From: Pachypanchax playfairii
Lineage: Eukaryota; Chordata; Actinopteri; Cyprinodontiformes; Aplocheilidae
Reading direction: 5' to 3'
NCBI GenBank assembly: GCA_006937955.1
Contig: SSNP01000081.1
Span: forward strand, 739,464-803,463
Length of the DNA stretch: 64,000 bases
In this document: piece after piece, positions 1 to 30,705 of the stretch
How the letters are laid out: each line of letters opens with the position of its first letter
Position numbering within the stretch: the stretch's first letter is position 1
Made by a program: the position numbers and the translations under genes
The notes under the pieces: generated by a model
Seen by the model: the letters and a program-made list of their open reading frames with translations, nothing else
Told to the model about the DNA's origin: nothing
Database searches by the model: none

Positions 1-2086
1 AAACATTCCTTTGTAAAAACTTTATATACAAAATAAAGTAGCCAGTTTAAAACATCTAGATATATTTTTAAACCGAATGCATTGCACACACTCTAAATGC
101 AGTTACTTCTGCACACTATTTAATGTGGCCTTGGAAGAGTCATTAATGATGCTCACGTCACTGCACAACCTGCATGTTTAGGACACTTGAGGGATTTATT
201 TTAATACTGTTTGTAATATTTAAGGTACATCGTGATGGTATGTGTGGTGATAAATTAGCGGATCAGGTGATCTGTTACTAGCAGCATCGCATTAGAGCTT
301 TACATGACGTCTGCACAATCAGTTGTAAACAATGACAATACAACTTTAAAGCTTTTGTATGGAGTTAATCTGTGTTTATAAGATGTCTTATAAAAGCTTT
401 AAAATCACCAGTTTGTCTTCTGTCTTTTTTTACTTTTATTTAAAAATCCTATGAGTGATGTGTTTTTCAGTTTTCCTACATCCAAAATATATTAAAGAAA
501 TAACATGCACATCTTTTCATTTAAAGTTTTTCTACATTATACCTGTTAGAATAGTCAAAAGTAAGTAAAGAGGCGGATTAAAGTTTTTTATTATTACAGT
601 CTTTATTCTTCCAAGGCACAGCAGATGTGTTGGCAGGGCTGGAGGTTATCAGGATACATTCAGGGTGTACGTACAGCTCGACACCCTGGTCACCCTCATT
701 AAGGGTCCTGCGAAAGCTACATGCTCAGTAGCTTCCCCCCCGAAAACGCAAAGAGAAATATGTGTTCTGTGCTGTTATTCAGAGCGTCGTCTCTTTACCC
801 GGAGACAGCTCACTTATACTGCTTAAATAAAGAGACCACACTCACATACAGTCTCAATTTGACCAGTAAATTGACCAACCCATGTTAAAAAGAACAAATA
901 TTAAAGGAATGAAAATGTGCATTTGCTGGTCAGGCGTTTGTGACATCAGTCTCGGTTAATTCCAAACCAACACCCGTTATTTACGTTTGGTTCAGACCTG
1001 GAAAAGTATATGTGTTAAAGTAAAATCATTCCTATTAAACCACCGGGGTCGTTTTAAAAATCAAAATAATCATCTGAATGTTCAGACTGGGTGTTCTGAG
1101 GAGACGAGTCCAAAATCAGGGTGTTGAAGAGCTGCTAAAAATCATCAACAGTTCAACTGTTACAGAGTGCAGATTAAAAAAAAAAAAAACACACACAAAG
1201 CAGAGAATTTTGTGTCTTTGCAAGAAAAAAAACCCGACTTCAAACACAAGGTCTGAAAAATGTTCTACATCCTTGTAATAACCTGAATTTTGAGTGTTTT
1301 GAGAACTTAATGCGGCTTACAGTAAAATAAAACGAATCCTTTGGCATCATTCACTGTAAAGTTCATAAAAATAAAAACAGAATTCAAACACATTAAAAAT
1401 CTGTCAAGCAAACCTTACTGTCACTCATAACACTCATTCTCTTAGTTGTTTAAGTAATAAACATTCTATAATCTAAGAGAAGCTTAAATTTTTAATCCAG
1501 AAGATCATTTGCTAATTTGAGTATAAATATCATCCTCATCATCATCAGTGATGAAGAATCTCCCTGATCTTCTTATTACCGCAAGTAAACGAGAAGACAA
1601 AATTCTACACTTTAGTGTCAAACTCAGTGAATAAAGTGAATATAGTCCATAAAACAAATCGTTTTTTTTTTCTATATACAACATACGATAAGAAACTACA
1701 GCTGAAAAAACAAAGCAAAGTAAACATCTTTTAGGAGTTAAATATCTCTGTCTGAATTTGCATTTTAATGATAGAAAAAAAATCATGCAAAAAATATATA
1801 TACCTAGGATTTAGATAAAGTCTTGTGACACAACATACCAAAAATATATATCAATAAAAACAGTCTCCGATAAGACTGTGAGGTCAGGAGAGAAAAGCCG
1901 AAGTCTCAGATGTAAATCAAACCTGCGTCGTGTTAAATTTAAAAGTTCCTGATGTTAAAACCCAAACTACAGAGGAAAAAACTTAAAATCCTGCCGTTTC
2001 CTCTCGACTCAGAACAAGGGTGCACATTGCTGCTTTAACTTGAGGTTTGAGTTACTGGTACCAGGTTCAGTTAGCAGTAGGTGTGC
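1..2086 (-). other. vcl: vinculin 3' untranslated region and downstream DNA
   Basis: AT-rich sequence directly after the vinculin stop codon on the minus strand. No convincing exon was seen. Several minus-strand AATAAA signals occur (read as TTTATT on the plus strand near 194, 436, 587 and 602), so the transcript probably ends within roughly the first 600 bases. The exact poly(A) site cannot be fixed from sequence alone. Confidence 0.5.
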
Positions 2087-19315
<17,229 letters not shown>

Positions 19316-19727
19316 CGTGAACGACTTTCACCGAAACCCCAGTAGAAAAAGAAAATATTTTTTATAAAGGACGCTCCAGCGGTGCTGATGAATCTCCCTT
19401 CTCTCCTCTCCTCCGCACCGACAGGCAAATACCGAGCTGGCAGTCCAGCCTTCTGAGAAGAGTCCCTCTCCTCCTGGTGGCCACCGTCTCCTCTCTTCAG
19501 CACCTCTCTGTAAAGGCTGGGCTCAGGCGGTCGGTGTCCTCCGGTGGGAGCGACCCAAATCGTGACAGAAGGAATCACCGCCCTCCGCCCAATCACAGCT
19601 GAGGAATACAGCTGCCAAGCTGGTTGGTGCGCACTGACGCTGCACACACGGCAAACGAGAGCTCTTCCCAAATTACGTCATGCATGCCAGTGGCCCCCAA
19701 AAGGAAAGTGTTGGGGTAACTTAATGA

Positions 19728-19737
19728 CCTATAATGG
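19728..19737. promoter_or_regulatory. CArG box upstream of vinculin
   Basis: CCTATAATGG, an exact CC(A/T)6GG serum-response-factor motif, about 410 bases upstream of the vinculin start codon. Vinculin is a known SRF/MRTF target in mammals. About four such motifs are expected by chance in 64 kb, so position and gene identity carry the weight. Confidence 0.5.
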
Positions 19738-21569
19738 GAAATGATTGTAATTCCAAGATATAAGAAGAGGTCTAGTTGCTCAGGAGGTGAAACATCTCGG
19801 TTAGCAGGATGATCTGCTGCCTGCAGCCTCATAAAGGTCAGCTTCACCTGTAAAACTGGAGAAAAGCACAAGATCTATGAGAAAACGACGGTGTTTATTT
19901 TGTATGAAGCCTCCATCTGACATTTGAGCTGTGTTCATTAAAAGGTGGGTCAGGAGTTCATGTCTCCAGGCCTCAATGTGCAGGTCTAAATAAAGACCAA
20001 GGATTCAACTTGCTGCAGGCTGAAGCTGAAAGGAGTCTCAAAGATTGCCACACGGCACCTATCCGCTCTTTTCTTTGGCTCTGGAAATCAAGTTGGCAAT
20101 CAGATGTTTCAGCGCTCGCCTGACAAGCTTAACTTGAACACATTTTTACATAACAAGTGAAAAGAATTCTTCTTTTTTAAGTCACGTAATCAAATGTAAA
20201 CCTAAAATGTTTACCGGTGGGTGTATGTGGAGTGGTCTGGTCTCTGTGATAATCTGTGCTCGCTTGCTGGAGCTGCTCCTGCACGTGAAATCTGAGTCTG
20301 TGTTGGGGAAACCAGAGACCCCAACGGCTATAAGATAACTGTATTTTTACCCCTGAGACCCCACGCTGACCAAACAACCTGCGGCCAAGTGATCACCATG
20401 TGTTTATCTATGTAGTGTGTGGTGAAAGAAAACTGCTGTCCAAACTAGACAAACTGGACTCTCTGGTCCTTCTGGATCAAACAGATACCGTATCTGTCAT
20501 CATCTCTGCTTGTTAGGAATTGCCCTTAAACAGGAGTAAGAGTCGAACTTGCTGCATCTCAAACCCATATATGGATTTCGACACAGTAAGAGAAGCAATA
20601 AAGTAAACTGGTGTCTGAGAGGAATCGAGGGGGTGCAACAGACTCAGATATGCTCAAGTGCTCCTGCAGGGAACTATCTGTATATGTAGACTTGTCCAAA
20701 CAGACTTTGATAGAAAACACTGCGACAGGATGCTTATGGGAGGTTTAAAGAATATTTTCTTTCAGCTGGAAATTAATTGTTCTCAGCACAACGTGTTTAG
20801 AAACTTACACCACATTTAGTTTGATTGCCACAGTTGGAGAAGTGATGCAGCATTCCTGCAAAATGCTTCGTTTATGAAGTGGGGAGGGGGTGTGTGGGGT
20901 ATTAGGTGTGAGTCACAGGCTGTCTGACTAGATGTAATGCTCAGCTTTTCTCTCTGTGTTTTAGTTCAGTTTTTTATTTTTAGAAAAAAAATCATGTCTA
21001 TGTGAATGTTTGATATTTCAGTAGTTAAAGTTTGTGAATTTCACAAGAAAAAAATCAATTTTCATGGCCTTTTTTAAAATACATTCATGCATAAAAACGT
21101 CCAGATCAAAGCTGTTGGAAAACGTTCTTCTTATCATTATTATTAATAATGATACTGTAACTGTTTTTTTTTTTTTTCAGCCAGATCCAGTTGAGCTCAC
21201 ATTAATTGTACTGAAGGACCATGTGGTAAACTGGGACTGAACCAACAGCCATCCAGTTGTGAATCATCTGCCACTCATTCATAAGGGATTTGTAAAAAGC
21301 TCACTTTGTCTGAGCCTGAGAAGATATTTTTGGAAACATTCATTTTACCGCTCAAAAACTTGAAAAGAGCTTTGTTGAGATAAACATCCTGTAACTCAGA
21401 GAGCCAATCAGACTTAGAAAGATCTGAATGATCGAGCAGTTTTAACTTCTCCAAACTTCAACTTCAGATCATTCTGTTTCACCTTCAGCATTTGAAGTCT
21501 AAACTCTTTATTTTTGCCTTGCTAACAGCTTCTTACTATGAATTATATAGTTTATTTAAGAAAACTTTT

Positions 21570-21785
21570 ATTTCCATCCATCTTCTGGAGGGAAACCCAG
21601 ACATCCTTCACCCCTGAGACACTCTCCAGCTCATCTCCCAAGACATTCCCAGGAGGCCTGAGAGGGTAAACATGATCCCTCCTGCAAAATCTGGGTCTCC
21701 ACAGTGGGACATGCCTGGAAAACTTCCATGTATATGGAAGCATCCTAAAGATGCTCAGCTCTTACAGCAGCTCTGCTTCAAACTC
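21570..21785. repeat. degenerate dispersed teleost repeat
   Basis: Blocks such as cattcccaggaggcc, ctgggtctccacagtggg and acatgcctggaaaac match, from memory, a repeat seen in many fish genomes. A different part of what may be the same family occurs at 42277-42430. The superfamily is not assigned. Confidence 0.5.
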
Positions 21786-22304
21786 AAAACAAAAATCAAA
21801 ATCTTTGCCTTTCAGCTCAGCTCCTTCTTCTTTACAACAAACCATAATAACTTTTACTTTATCAGATGTATTTTATCTTAACTGGAAATTTTAACTTTGG
21901 CATTTCCTGGATTAATTTATTCTTCTTTGTGAAGTTTTAAAATTTTCATTGAACTCAGCGCAACAATGTAAATGAATATGTAACATTGAGAAGCGTTTTA
22001 GGAGTCAGAGTCTGACTTTAAAATGCACAATACAAGTACACACCATTTACTAACAATATTTCAAAACTTTACCATCTAAAGAAAAAAAAAAGTGACTAAT
22101 TTGAGGAACAGTGACATGAATTTGACTCATATTTGGATTATTTAGAGCTCGTTCCTCAATTATGAAAGACTTTCAAAGTGCTTGAATCACATTTAATTTC
22201 AGAAGAAAATGAAAATTATTGCTTCAGTAATTTTAATTTTAAAATATACAGTTTCAATTTCTATGGCGCCACAATGCTGCTTGTATTTAATACTTTAGAC
22301 AATA

Positions 22305-22318
22305 GCGCCCTCTACAGG
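22305..22318 (-). promoter_or_regulatory. CTCF-like motif
   Basis: On the minus strand reads CCTGTAGAGGGCGC, close to the CTCF core consensus (one weak position). It lies between vinculin and the plasminogen-activator duplication. Confidence 0.35.
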
Positions 22319-23044
22319 TTTATTACAGTTTCGGAAGAGGAAGAGAAATCATCAACTTGTTTGTCAAAGACGGATGTTAAATGTTGATGTTTTGAAATAA
22401 AAGAGCAGGTTGACAGCGTGATAAAAATAATTTATTTTTATGAAAGAAAGTCACAACAGCGAGGCCACCATTTCAATAGAATGCCATTAAATGAAATAAC
22501 ATAATTGTAGGAGCGCAGAAAAACACAATCTTAATATGTTGGAGCAATAAAAAGTATGTTACAAAACAGATATTTAAAAGGATTAACTATAAATGCAACA
22601 TATCAATATAAGATTATTACTTTGTATTTAAAAGCCTGTCAGCTGCTCTTAAACCAAATTTTGATTTCTGACATCTTTTATAAATAAAACACATAGACTA
22701 ACTTTGAAATATATCCTGTTTACAGGATGATTACACCCACAAAACAAGCCACGATACATTTTATCTTATCTGCTGTGTTTGTGCATCGCACCAAAAACAT
22801 CTGCACAAGATTACTTAAAGGTTTTCCCAGATCCTCCCTTGTATGAAAATGCAACACTCAAAAACACTGAGGAACATCTGCCTCCGTTTCATTTTGGAGG
22901 ATAAATCCGTACTTTGGTGTAATCTGTGTGTCCCGTTTTTGCAGCAACCTAGTTGTTGTAGTTGGTTACCTGAGTGTAAACACCTGCGTTGTTCACACTA
23001 GCACAGCCATCATCACATTTGTTTTCCAAACCCTACGATGCTTC

Positions 23045-24150
23045 ATGGACAGTTGTGACTGAAATATTGATTTACACAAACTTTATTGTTTCAGTTTCAA
23101 TGATAATAAACTCCAGAATGTCCAATTTCCACTTTATATCATTGCTGCCATAAAAGGACCTGCTGAGATCATTTTAATCATCTTCTCACTAACACAGGTG
23201 AGAATGTTGATGAGCACATGGCTGGAGATCATGATGTCACACTGATTAGGTTAGAATAGCAGACAGGATGTGTTAAAAGGAGCTTGAAATAATTATTCTT
23301 CCTGGTAACCATGGTTACCTGCAAAGAAACATGTGCAGCCATCATTGCGTTGCATAAAAAGAGCTTCATAGGCAGAATAATGTTGCTACTAAAATGCAAC
23401 TAAACCAACCATTTATCAGATCATCAAGAACTTCAAGGAAAGAGTTTCAGTTGCTCTGAAGAAGCTTCAGGGTGCCAAAGAAAGTCCAGCAACACCAGGA
23501 CCGTCTCCTAAAGATGATTCAGCTGCAGGATCAGAATGTTACCAAAACATTCTCCTACATCAACTTCTTCCAACTATCCAGGAAAAGTTTGGTGAAGAAC
23601 CTTTTCCAGCATGATGGATTGTGTCAAAGTGAGAACGAAGAGACTCGGGGAACAAAACATTAAAATGTTACATTAAAATGCACATTTTAGATGTTCCCCT
23701 GCTGCAGATGAACAGGTCATTAACAGGCTTCTACAGGACTTGCTGAGAGGTTGCAGATTTGAATCAGGTGTGTTGAAGCTGGGGAACATCTAAAATGTGC
23801 AGGATTGTGGCTCTCGAGGCCTGTAGTTCACCACCCCTGCTCAAGAGGCATGTGGACAAACAAAAACCAAGTAATTCTGACAAACTATAAGCATCGATTA
23901 TGAAAGAATGAGTTTCTAACAGTCAGGATTTAACCCAGAAGATGATTGACAGCTGGGTGAACTGCAGAGGTCTTGAAAAAGAAGGACCAACTCTGCAAAT
24001 ACTGACTCAATAAAAGCTTTTATAAATTATGAAGTGCTTTTAATTAAACTTCAAAGAAAGAACTAACACAAATTTCTAAAAACACTCAAGCAGCAAACTT
24101 TGTGAAAACCAACACTTGTGTCATTCTTTAAACTTTTGGCCATGACTGTA
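23045..24150 (+). mobile_element. degenerate Tc1-like DNA transposon inside the plau pseudogene
   Basis: Plus-strand blocks are typical of teleost Tc1-like elements: ccatggttacctgcaaagaa, catcattgcgttgcataaaa, atcatcaagaacttcaagg, ccaggaccgtctcctaaag, gtggacaaacaaaaacc, and a right end reading ggccatgactgta. The transposase frame is broken by stops and a large internal deletion. The right end abuts pseudogene exon sequence at TA, as expected for Tc1 integration; the left end is less clear. A hAT-type MITE is nested within it. Confidence 0.8.
23688..23850. mobile_element. hAT-type MITE nested in the Tc1-like element
   Basis: Inverted blocks cattttagatgttcccctgc and gcagggg / ggaacatctaaaatgtgcagg with a central cctgattcaaat-type segment, the same family as the element at 45538-45750. 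It interrupts the Tc1-like sequence. Confidence 0.6.
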
Positions 24151-25914
24151 AATCCAACAGGAAGTTTAGTGTGAAGTGAAAGAAGTCAAACTGTCAACAC
24201 AGCAGACATCTTCTCTGCATATCCTCTATTGGTGTCTCTGATCTTCAGCCTTCTTTAACCTTAAAGACATTTCAGAATATTACTTACCACATTCACACCG
24301 AGTGCTGCGAGGATGGAGACGATGACGAAAAGATTCTTCTTCATTTCTACTTCTGCTTATTGGGATATTTTTGACTGAGAGCCTTGAAAATTACTAAGGG
24401 GGAAATATTCAGAAATGCAACAGCTGTGACATCTCCTTCCAATCCAAACATTCAGTGTCTTGCAGTAGTTTATAGTTTACTGCACGGGTGTGTTTATTTC
24501 AGAATAAGATGGTTTTCATAAGATAGCAGCAGAGAGAGGATGTTCACTGTGTCTCTTCTATGCTATAAAGTTTTTATCTGTACAATGAGTACGACATCAA
24601 TTTAGGTTAACAGATTACAGTGTTTATATATTACATCACAGTAACATGCACATATCTAATAATTCATGCATTACTAGAAAAAGCTTTATTTAGATTTACT
24701 TTACTCAAAAGTTAAATAGTGCAACAGTCAGATTTATTTACCTTGTGTTTATGGTCGTTTGGAAAAAACTATCACAGTGACACCTGGTGGTTAATTAAAC
24801 GTGACAGTGTTTTGTGTCTCATTACTTTTTGTATTTTAGTATTTTCTGAATTAATCAGTGCTGCTGTTGTACATAAAGGTGTTAATCAGAAGGAGGTCCT
24901 TCAGTACATTTATGTGTTTTAATTAAGAAAAACAATCTGTGCTGAGATGATTTCCTCTTGTTTAGTATCCTTACAGATTTGGAGGTGGTCTGTTGTTGCT
25001 GGAATAAAAGATGGAATATAACGACATGTAGGGTCAGAGGTTAATTATCCAATCAGGTGAAGACACAGGGATGCATGATCAAGTGTATATGATGTATTTT
25101 AATTTGGGGGAAACTGCTACAGTATTTATTCAAATCCTTTGCAAATCTACCATGATGTTTCAAAACATTTGGTCATGGATTTTTATTATGGAACAGTCAC
25201 ATGACCTCTTCCATTTGAGACTGAGCTCAGAACAATGTTGGAATCAGATGTTCTACATAAAGTTTCATGACAAACCGAAACACTGAATTTTTCCATCACT
25301 ATTTAATCCTGCCTGCATCTGGGTCCTTTACTTCACCCCCATATGACACATGACTTTTACTTGATAAGTCTTGATGAAAACACTTCAGTGACCACAATGA
25401 ATGAGGATATTTCACTCAAACAGCTGAACCACTTGTGGTTTTTAACTTCTCCTCTCAGTCACAAGTAAAATCCTTCGGCTTCTTCTTTCATTTATGAGAA
25501 AATAACTATTAAAAACTGAAACATCCAGAAATAAAAATACTTCAATAGTCATAACATTGTGCTTGATTACATCACAGAGTTTATAATGTGTGCATTATGA
25601 TATAATCCTAACATAATCGGGTCATACTGTATATTGGGGCACTCAAGCTAAAGGGACAATATTTTATATTGGTATATTTTATTTATAAATTCAAAGTTTA
25701 CTTGTTTTGAAGATACTAAGTATTATATTTAAGCACATTTGGGACTATTTTTAGTCTAATTCTGTTAGATGGTGAGATGAGGCTTCAAGGTTTCTCCACC
25801 CAGTTGTTCCACACGTAGTGTTAAGATGCTTCATTTGCTCTACTGCACCATCTCGTGGACACAGATTAGATTTAGACACCTATTAAGAACATTTTTCACA
25901 ACCCCCATTGTTTT

Positions 25915-26130
25915 ACTCATATCTGCAGAATATCAATCTGTCCTGATGTTTAATTTGAAGAGAAGTTGCTTCATTGCTGCCCTTCTTGACATCAGAACAT
26001 CTTCCAAAATTCTTCTCCTCACTGTGTGCAGATGTTCTCACACCCGCCTGCTGCCGTTCCTGAGCAGCTCTGCACTGTGACACTCCTTCAGCTGAATCAT
26101 CTTTAAGAGACGGTCCTGGTACTTTCCAAT
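25915..26130 (-). mobile_element. Tc1-like transposase fragment
   Basis: On the minus strand one frame reads TVRRRILEDVLMSRRAA followed by a KLNIR-type segment and, after a one-base slip, DRLIFCR. This is the DNA-binding part of a Tc1/mariner transposase. No inverted terminal repeats were seen, so it is a fossil fragment. Confidence 0.75.
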
Positions 26131-26915
26131 TCATGTGATCATCATAACATTCTGGAGTCAATACAAATTGATTTAAAAAAAAAAAACACAACAATTTTAA
26201 TTTAACAAGTTTTAATTTAAATTTATTACAGCAGAGTTAAAAAAATAAATATATATATATAAAAAAAACACATATATACAACTATATACAAAAATACATT
26301 CTAATTAATTATTCAATTATTAATTCTAATTAATTAGTTAAATCAATTTGATATTAAGTAAGCAAAAATTAAATAAAAGGCTATAACTATTAAACAAGAA
26401 AATGTATCATACACAAGCATAAAGAAATTAATTATAATTAGTTTAATTAATTTACAAAACTTTTACAAAATAAACTATAGACATCACACATTTGACCAAA
26501 ATAAAAATTAGCTGAACTGATTTAAATATTATTTTGAGAGTTTAAAAGAAAAACAAAATCAAATCTTCTCCGCTGTTTTGAAACCTTCTGAAAATTATGA
26601 ATAATGTTAATTGAGATTCCTAAAAGGAAGAAGCTCAAACTTGGAGTCAAAGTACATCAGAAAGATGTAGTTACACTGTTTCAACCTTTATTTAACCAGG
26701 GAAACATCTGTACAACACTTTATTTTATATTTTAAAATGTGATCAACCTCTGATCAGCTCTCTGATCAATTTTGTGTGTCTCAATGTGTGTGTGAGACTC
26801 ACATTAGAGATTTACAAAGACCAGTTTGAGTGTTCTTTGAACCAGCGCTGCACATCCAGATCCAGGCTCAGGATGGGCAGCCATCTTTGAGTGCAACTTC
26901 ACACTTTAACTTATT

Positions 26916-27790
26916 TCATCGGAGGGGATTTGGGTCCTTTGAGTTGGTTTCAGCACATGGATCTGAATCCAGGTCTTCATCCTCTTCTACCGTGAGCTTT
27001 TGGAAGGAACAGCAGAGAAAACTGAAGCAGATCCGTACCTCATCCCCACCAGGACGTTGATATTTCCCTATCACCACAAGAACTATAAAATACAACGAAG
27101 ACCATGAGGTGGTAAAAGCTATGGCATTATAGAGGATGCAGTTCCAGTCTCCTTGAGTCAAACTCTATTTAAAACATTCACAAAGATTCATGAAAAATGG
27201 TATGATGGTGAAATCTAGTGATGAATATAAAAATTAGGAAACATTATTTAACCAGGAAGACAGTGACCATTGACTGGAGAAGTGAGTCAAAGGTCATCCT
27301 GTCGGTGTCCGGTGAGTTAAAGTCAAATTTGCACCCAAAATCCTGCAAACAGGAGACTGGAGTTTTAACAGACATGTTAAGGACAAATGTGCTTTCAGTA
27401 TGTGTGTGTTTGTGTGTGCACCTGAAGATTAAAATTACAATCAGAGAGACCCATATTCTGAGGACATTAACATTCTTAACTTGTTGTTTTGAAAGTTTAG
27501 GGGGACTTCTAGGAGTCAATCACAAATTCAATTTTCCTAGATAATAAAAGACCAATAAGAACTGTTAGCAGATGTGCATCTACTAACATCTTATTCACGA
27601 CTTCAAACAGTTTGATTTTTTCTGATTTTGTCCATTTTTTTGTTGTTGAAAGTTTAAAAACAAACATCATTCCAGACTGTCTGCAGAAGATGTTCCAAAT
27701 CAGTTTCAAATGACTGAAAACAAAGAGAAAATCTTCTCACCTGATTGTGATGTTCAACAGCCATCATGATGACACTGAGGGGAACCACAG
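26916..27790 (-). pseudogene. relic similar to domain II of a T-type voltage-gated calcium channel
   Basis: Minus-strand exon-like blocks in channel order: about 27741-27790 (VIMMAVEHHNQ, like the end of segment S1); 27253-27342 (FGCKF ... FDSLLQSMVTVFL, like the pore-loop approach); 27039-27164 (LTQGDWNCILYNAIAF, like the pore loop LTQEDWN of Cav3, then an S6-like hydrophobic run); 26916-26996 (acidic tail, stop). Blocks 2 and 3 join in phase to give the Cav3-like VTVF..LTQ..WN. Segments S2-S5, the other three domains and a normal S6 end are absent; the S6 end reads better after a one-base shift. Best read as a decayed fragment, though an odd truncated gene is not excluded. Confidence 0.55.
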
Positions 27791-28122
27791 CTGTGATCAC
27801 AGACAGGAGCGACAGACCCAGAGTCGAAAAATAAAGGAATCAGTTTAATGTTCCTGGTCACTCAGATGGTAAAACTTCTACTGATTGTTCTCAGCTAAAT
27901 ATGTTGTCGTCTCACCATTCTTTTAGTCCTCTGGATGATCACTGGTGTATAAAAAAACAAGCTGCCAGTAAATAACCGATATACTGTAACAATGGACTCC
28001 AGAGATGTTTTAGGTTGTGTACATACCAATCCAGCATCTGACCTGTTGGACTCAGCCAGAAAACTGGTTCTCTTTCTTCGTGTGTAAGGGTCTCGATGTG
28101 GCGATGACAAGGGCGCGTTCAT

Positions 28123-30290
<2,168 letters not shown>

Positions 30291-30705
30291 TGGAAATGAA
30301 AGAGCAAAAAGACAAAGTTATAAAAATATAAATTTATTGTGTTTTTACTTTAAAAAGTCACAATAGTAAGGCCAGCCTTTAGAATGGTTAGAATACTATT
30401 AATTTAAATAAGATAAATATAGTAATGATAGAAAAACACAATCATAATATGATGGAGCAATAAAACGTTACATTATGTACAAAACTTTATCCTATTGAAA
30501 ACCTTGAATGATTATGTCCAAGAAACAATCCTATTAAAATCCAAGATACATTTTATCTTATCTGTTTGCCCAAATTAATCTTGAGATGCTGCTGCATTTG
30601 TGCATCAAACCAAAAACATCTGCACAAGATTACATTTAGTCTGAGCTTATAAAAGTGCTCTTCCCTTGTATGAACACCCAACACTGAGGAACATCTGTCT
30701 CGGTT

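Larger units (their letters stand above)
19316..22380. other. vinculin 5' region and intergenic DNA
   Basis: The first 250 bases are the most GC-rich stretch in the area and fit the vinculin 5' UTR and promoter (minus-strand sense). Further out the DNA is AT-rich, with a dispersed repeat at 21570-21785 and a CTCF-like motif at 22305-22318. No further coding exon was recognised. Confidence 0.6.
22889..24344 (-). pseudogene. urokinase-type plasminogen activator pseudogene
   Basis: A decayed tandem copy of the plau gene at 30706-32759. Still visible: first exon with start and signal peptide (24288-24344, intact donor), the 5' part of a protease exon (about 24151-24246), the rest of that exon (about 23011-23044), and the end of the last exon (22889-23008). 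The parts of the protease exon are separated by a Tc1-like element. Missing: the kringle exons, the linker and active-site His exons, the exon after the split one, and the GDSGG part of the last exon. In-frame stops occur in the split exon, and a TAG replaces the Trp of the final NKWI segment. It cannot make a working protease. Confidence 0.88.
22380..25640. repeat. duplication arm A of the plau locus
   Basis: Collinear with 30290-35370. Matching blocks: 3' UTR (22390-22560 with 30290-30480), last exon (22889-23008 with 30706-30830), first exon (24288-24344 with 32703-32759), upstream block (24403-24760 with 32996-33352) and a distal block (25345-25620 with 35080-35365). Identity in the upstream block is roughly 97 percent by eye. 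Arm A is shorter because of internal deletions. Confidence 0.85.

Noticed and set aside
23149..23158. A third CArG match (CCATAAAAGG)
   Set aside because: It lies inside the degenerate Tc1-like element and is expected by chance; it also shows how common such matches are.
27895..28122. MNAPLSSPHRDP open frame as first exon of a calcium-channel-like gene
   Set aside because: A donor exists at 28026, but no following exon could be joined in phase without a stop, and the peptide resembles nothing I know.
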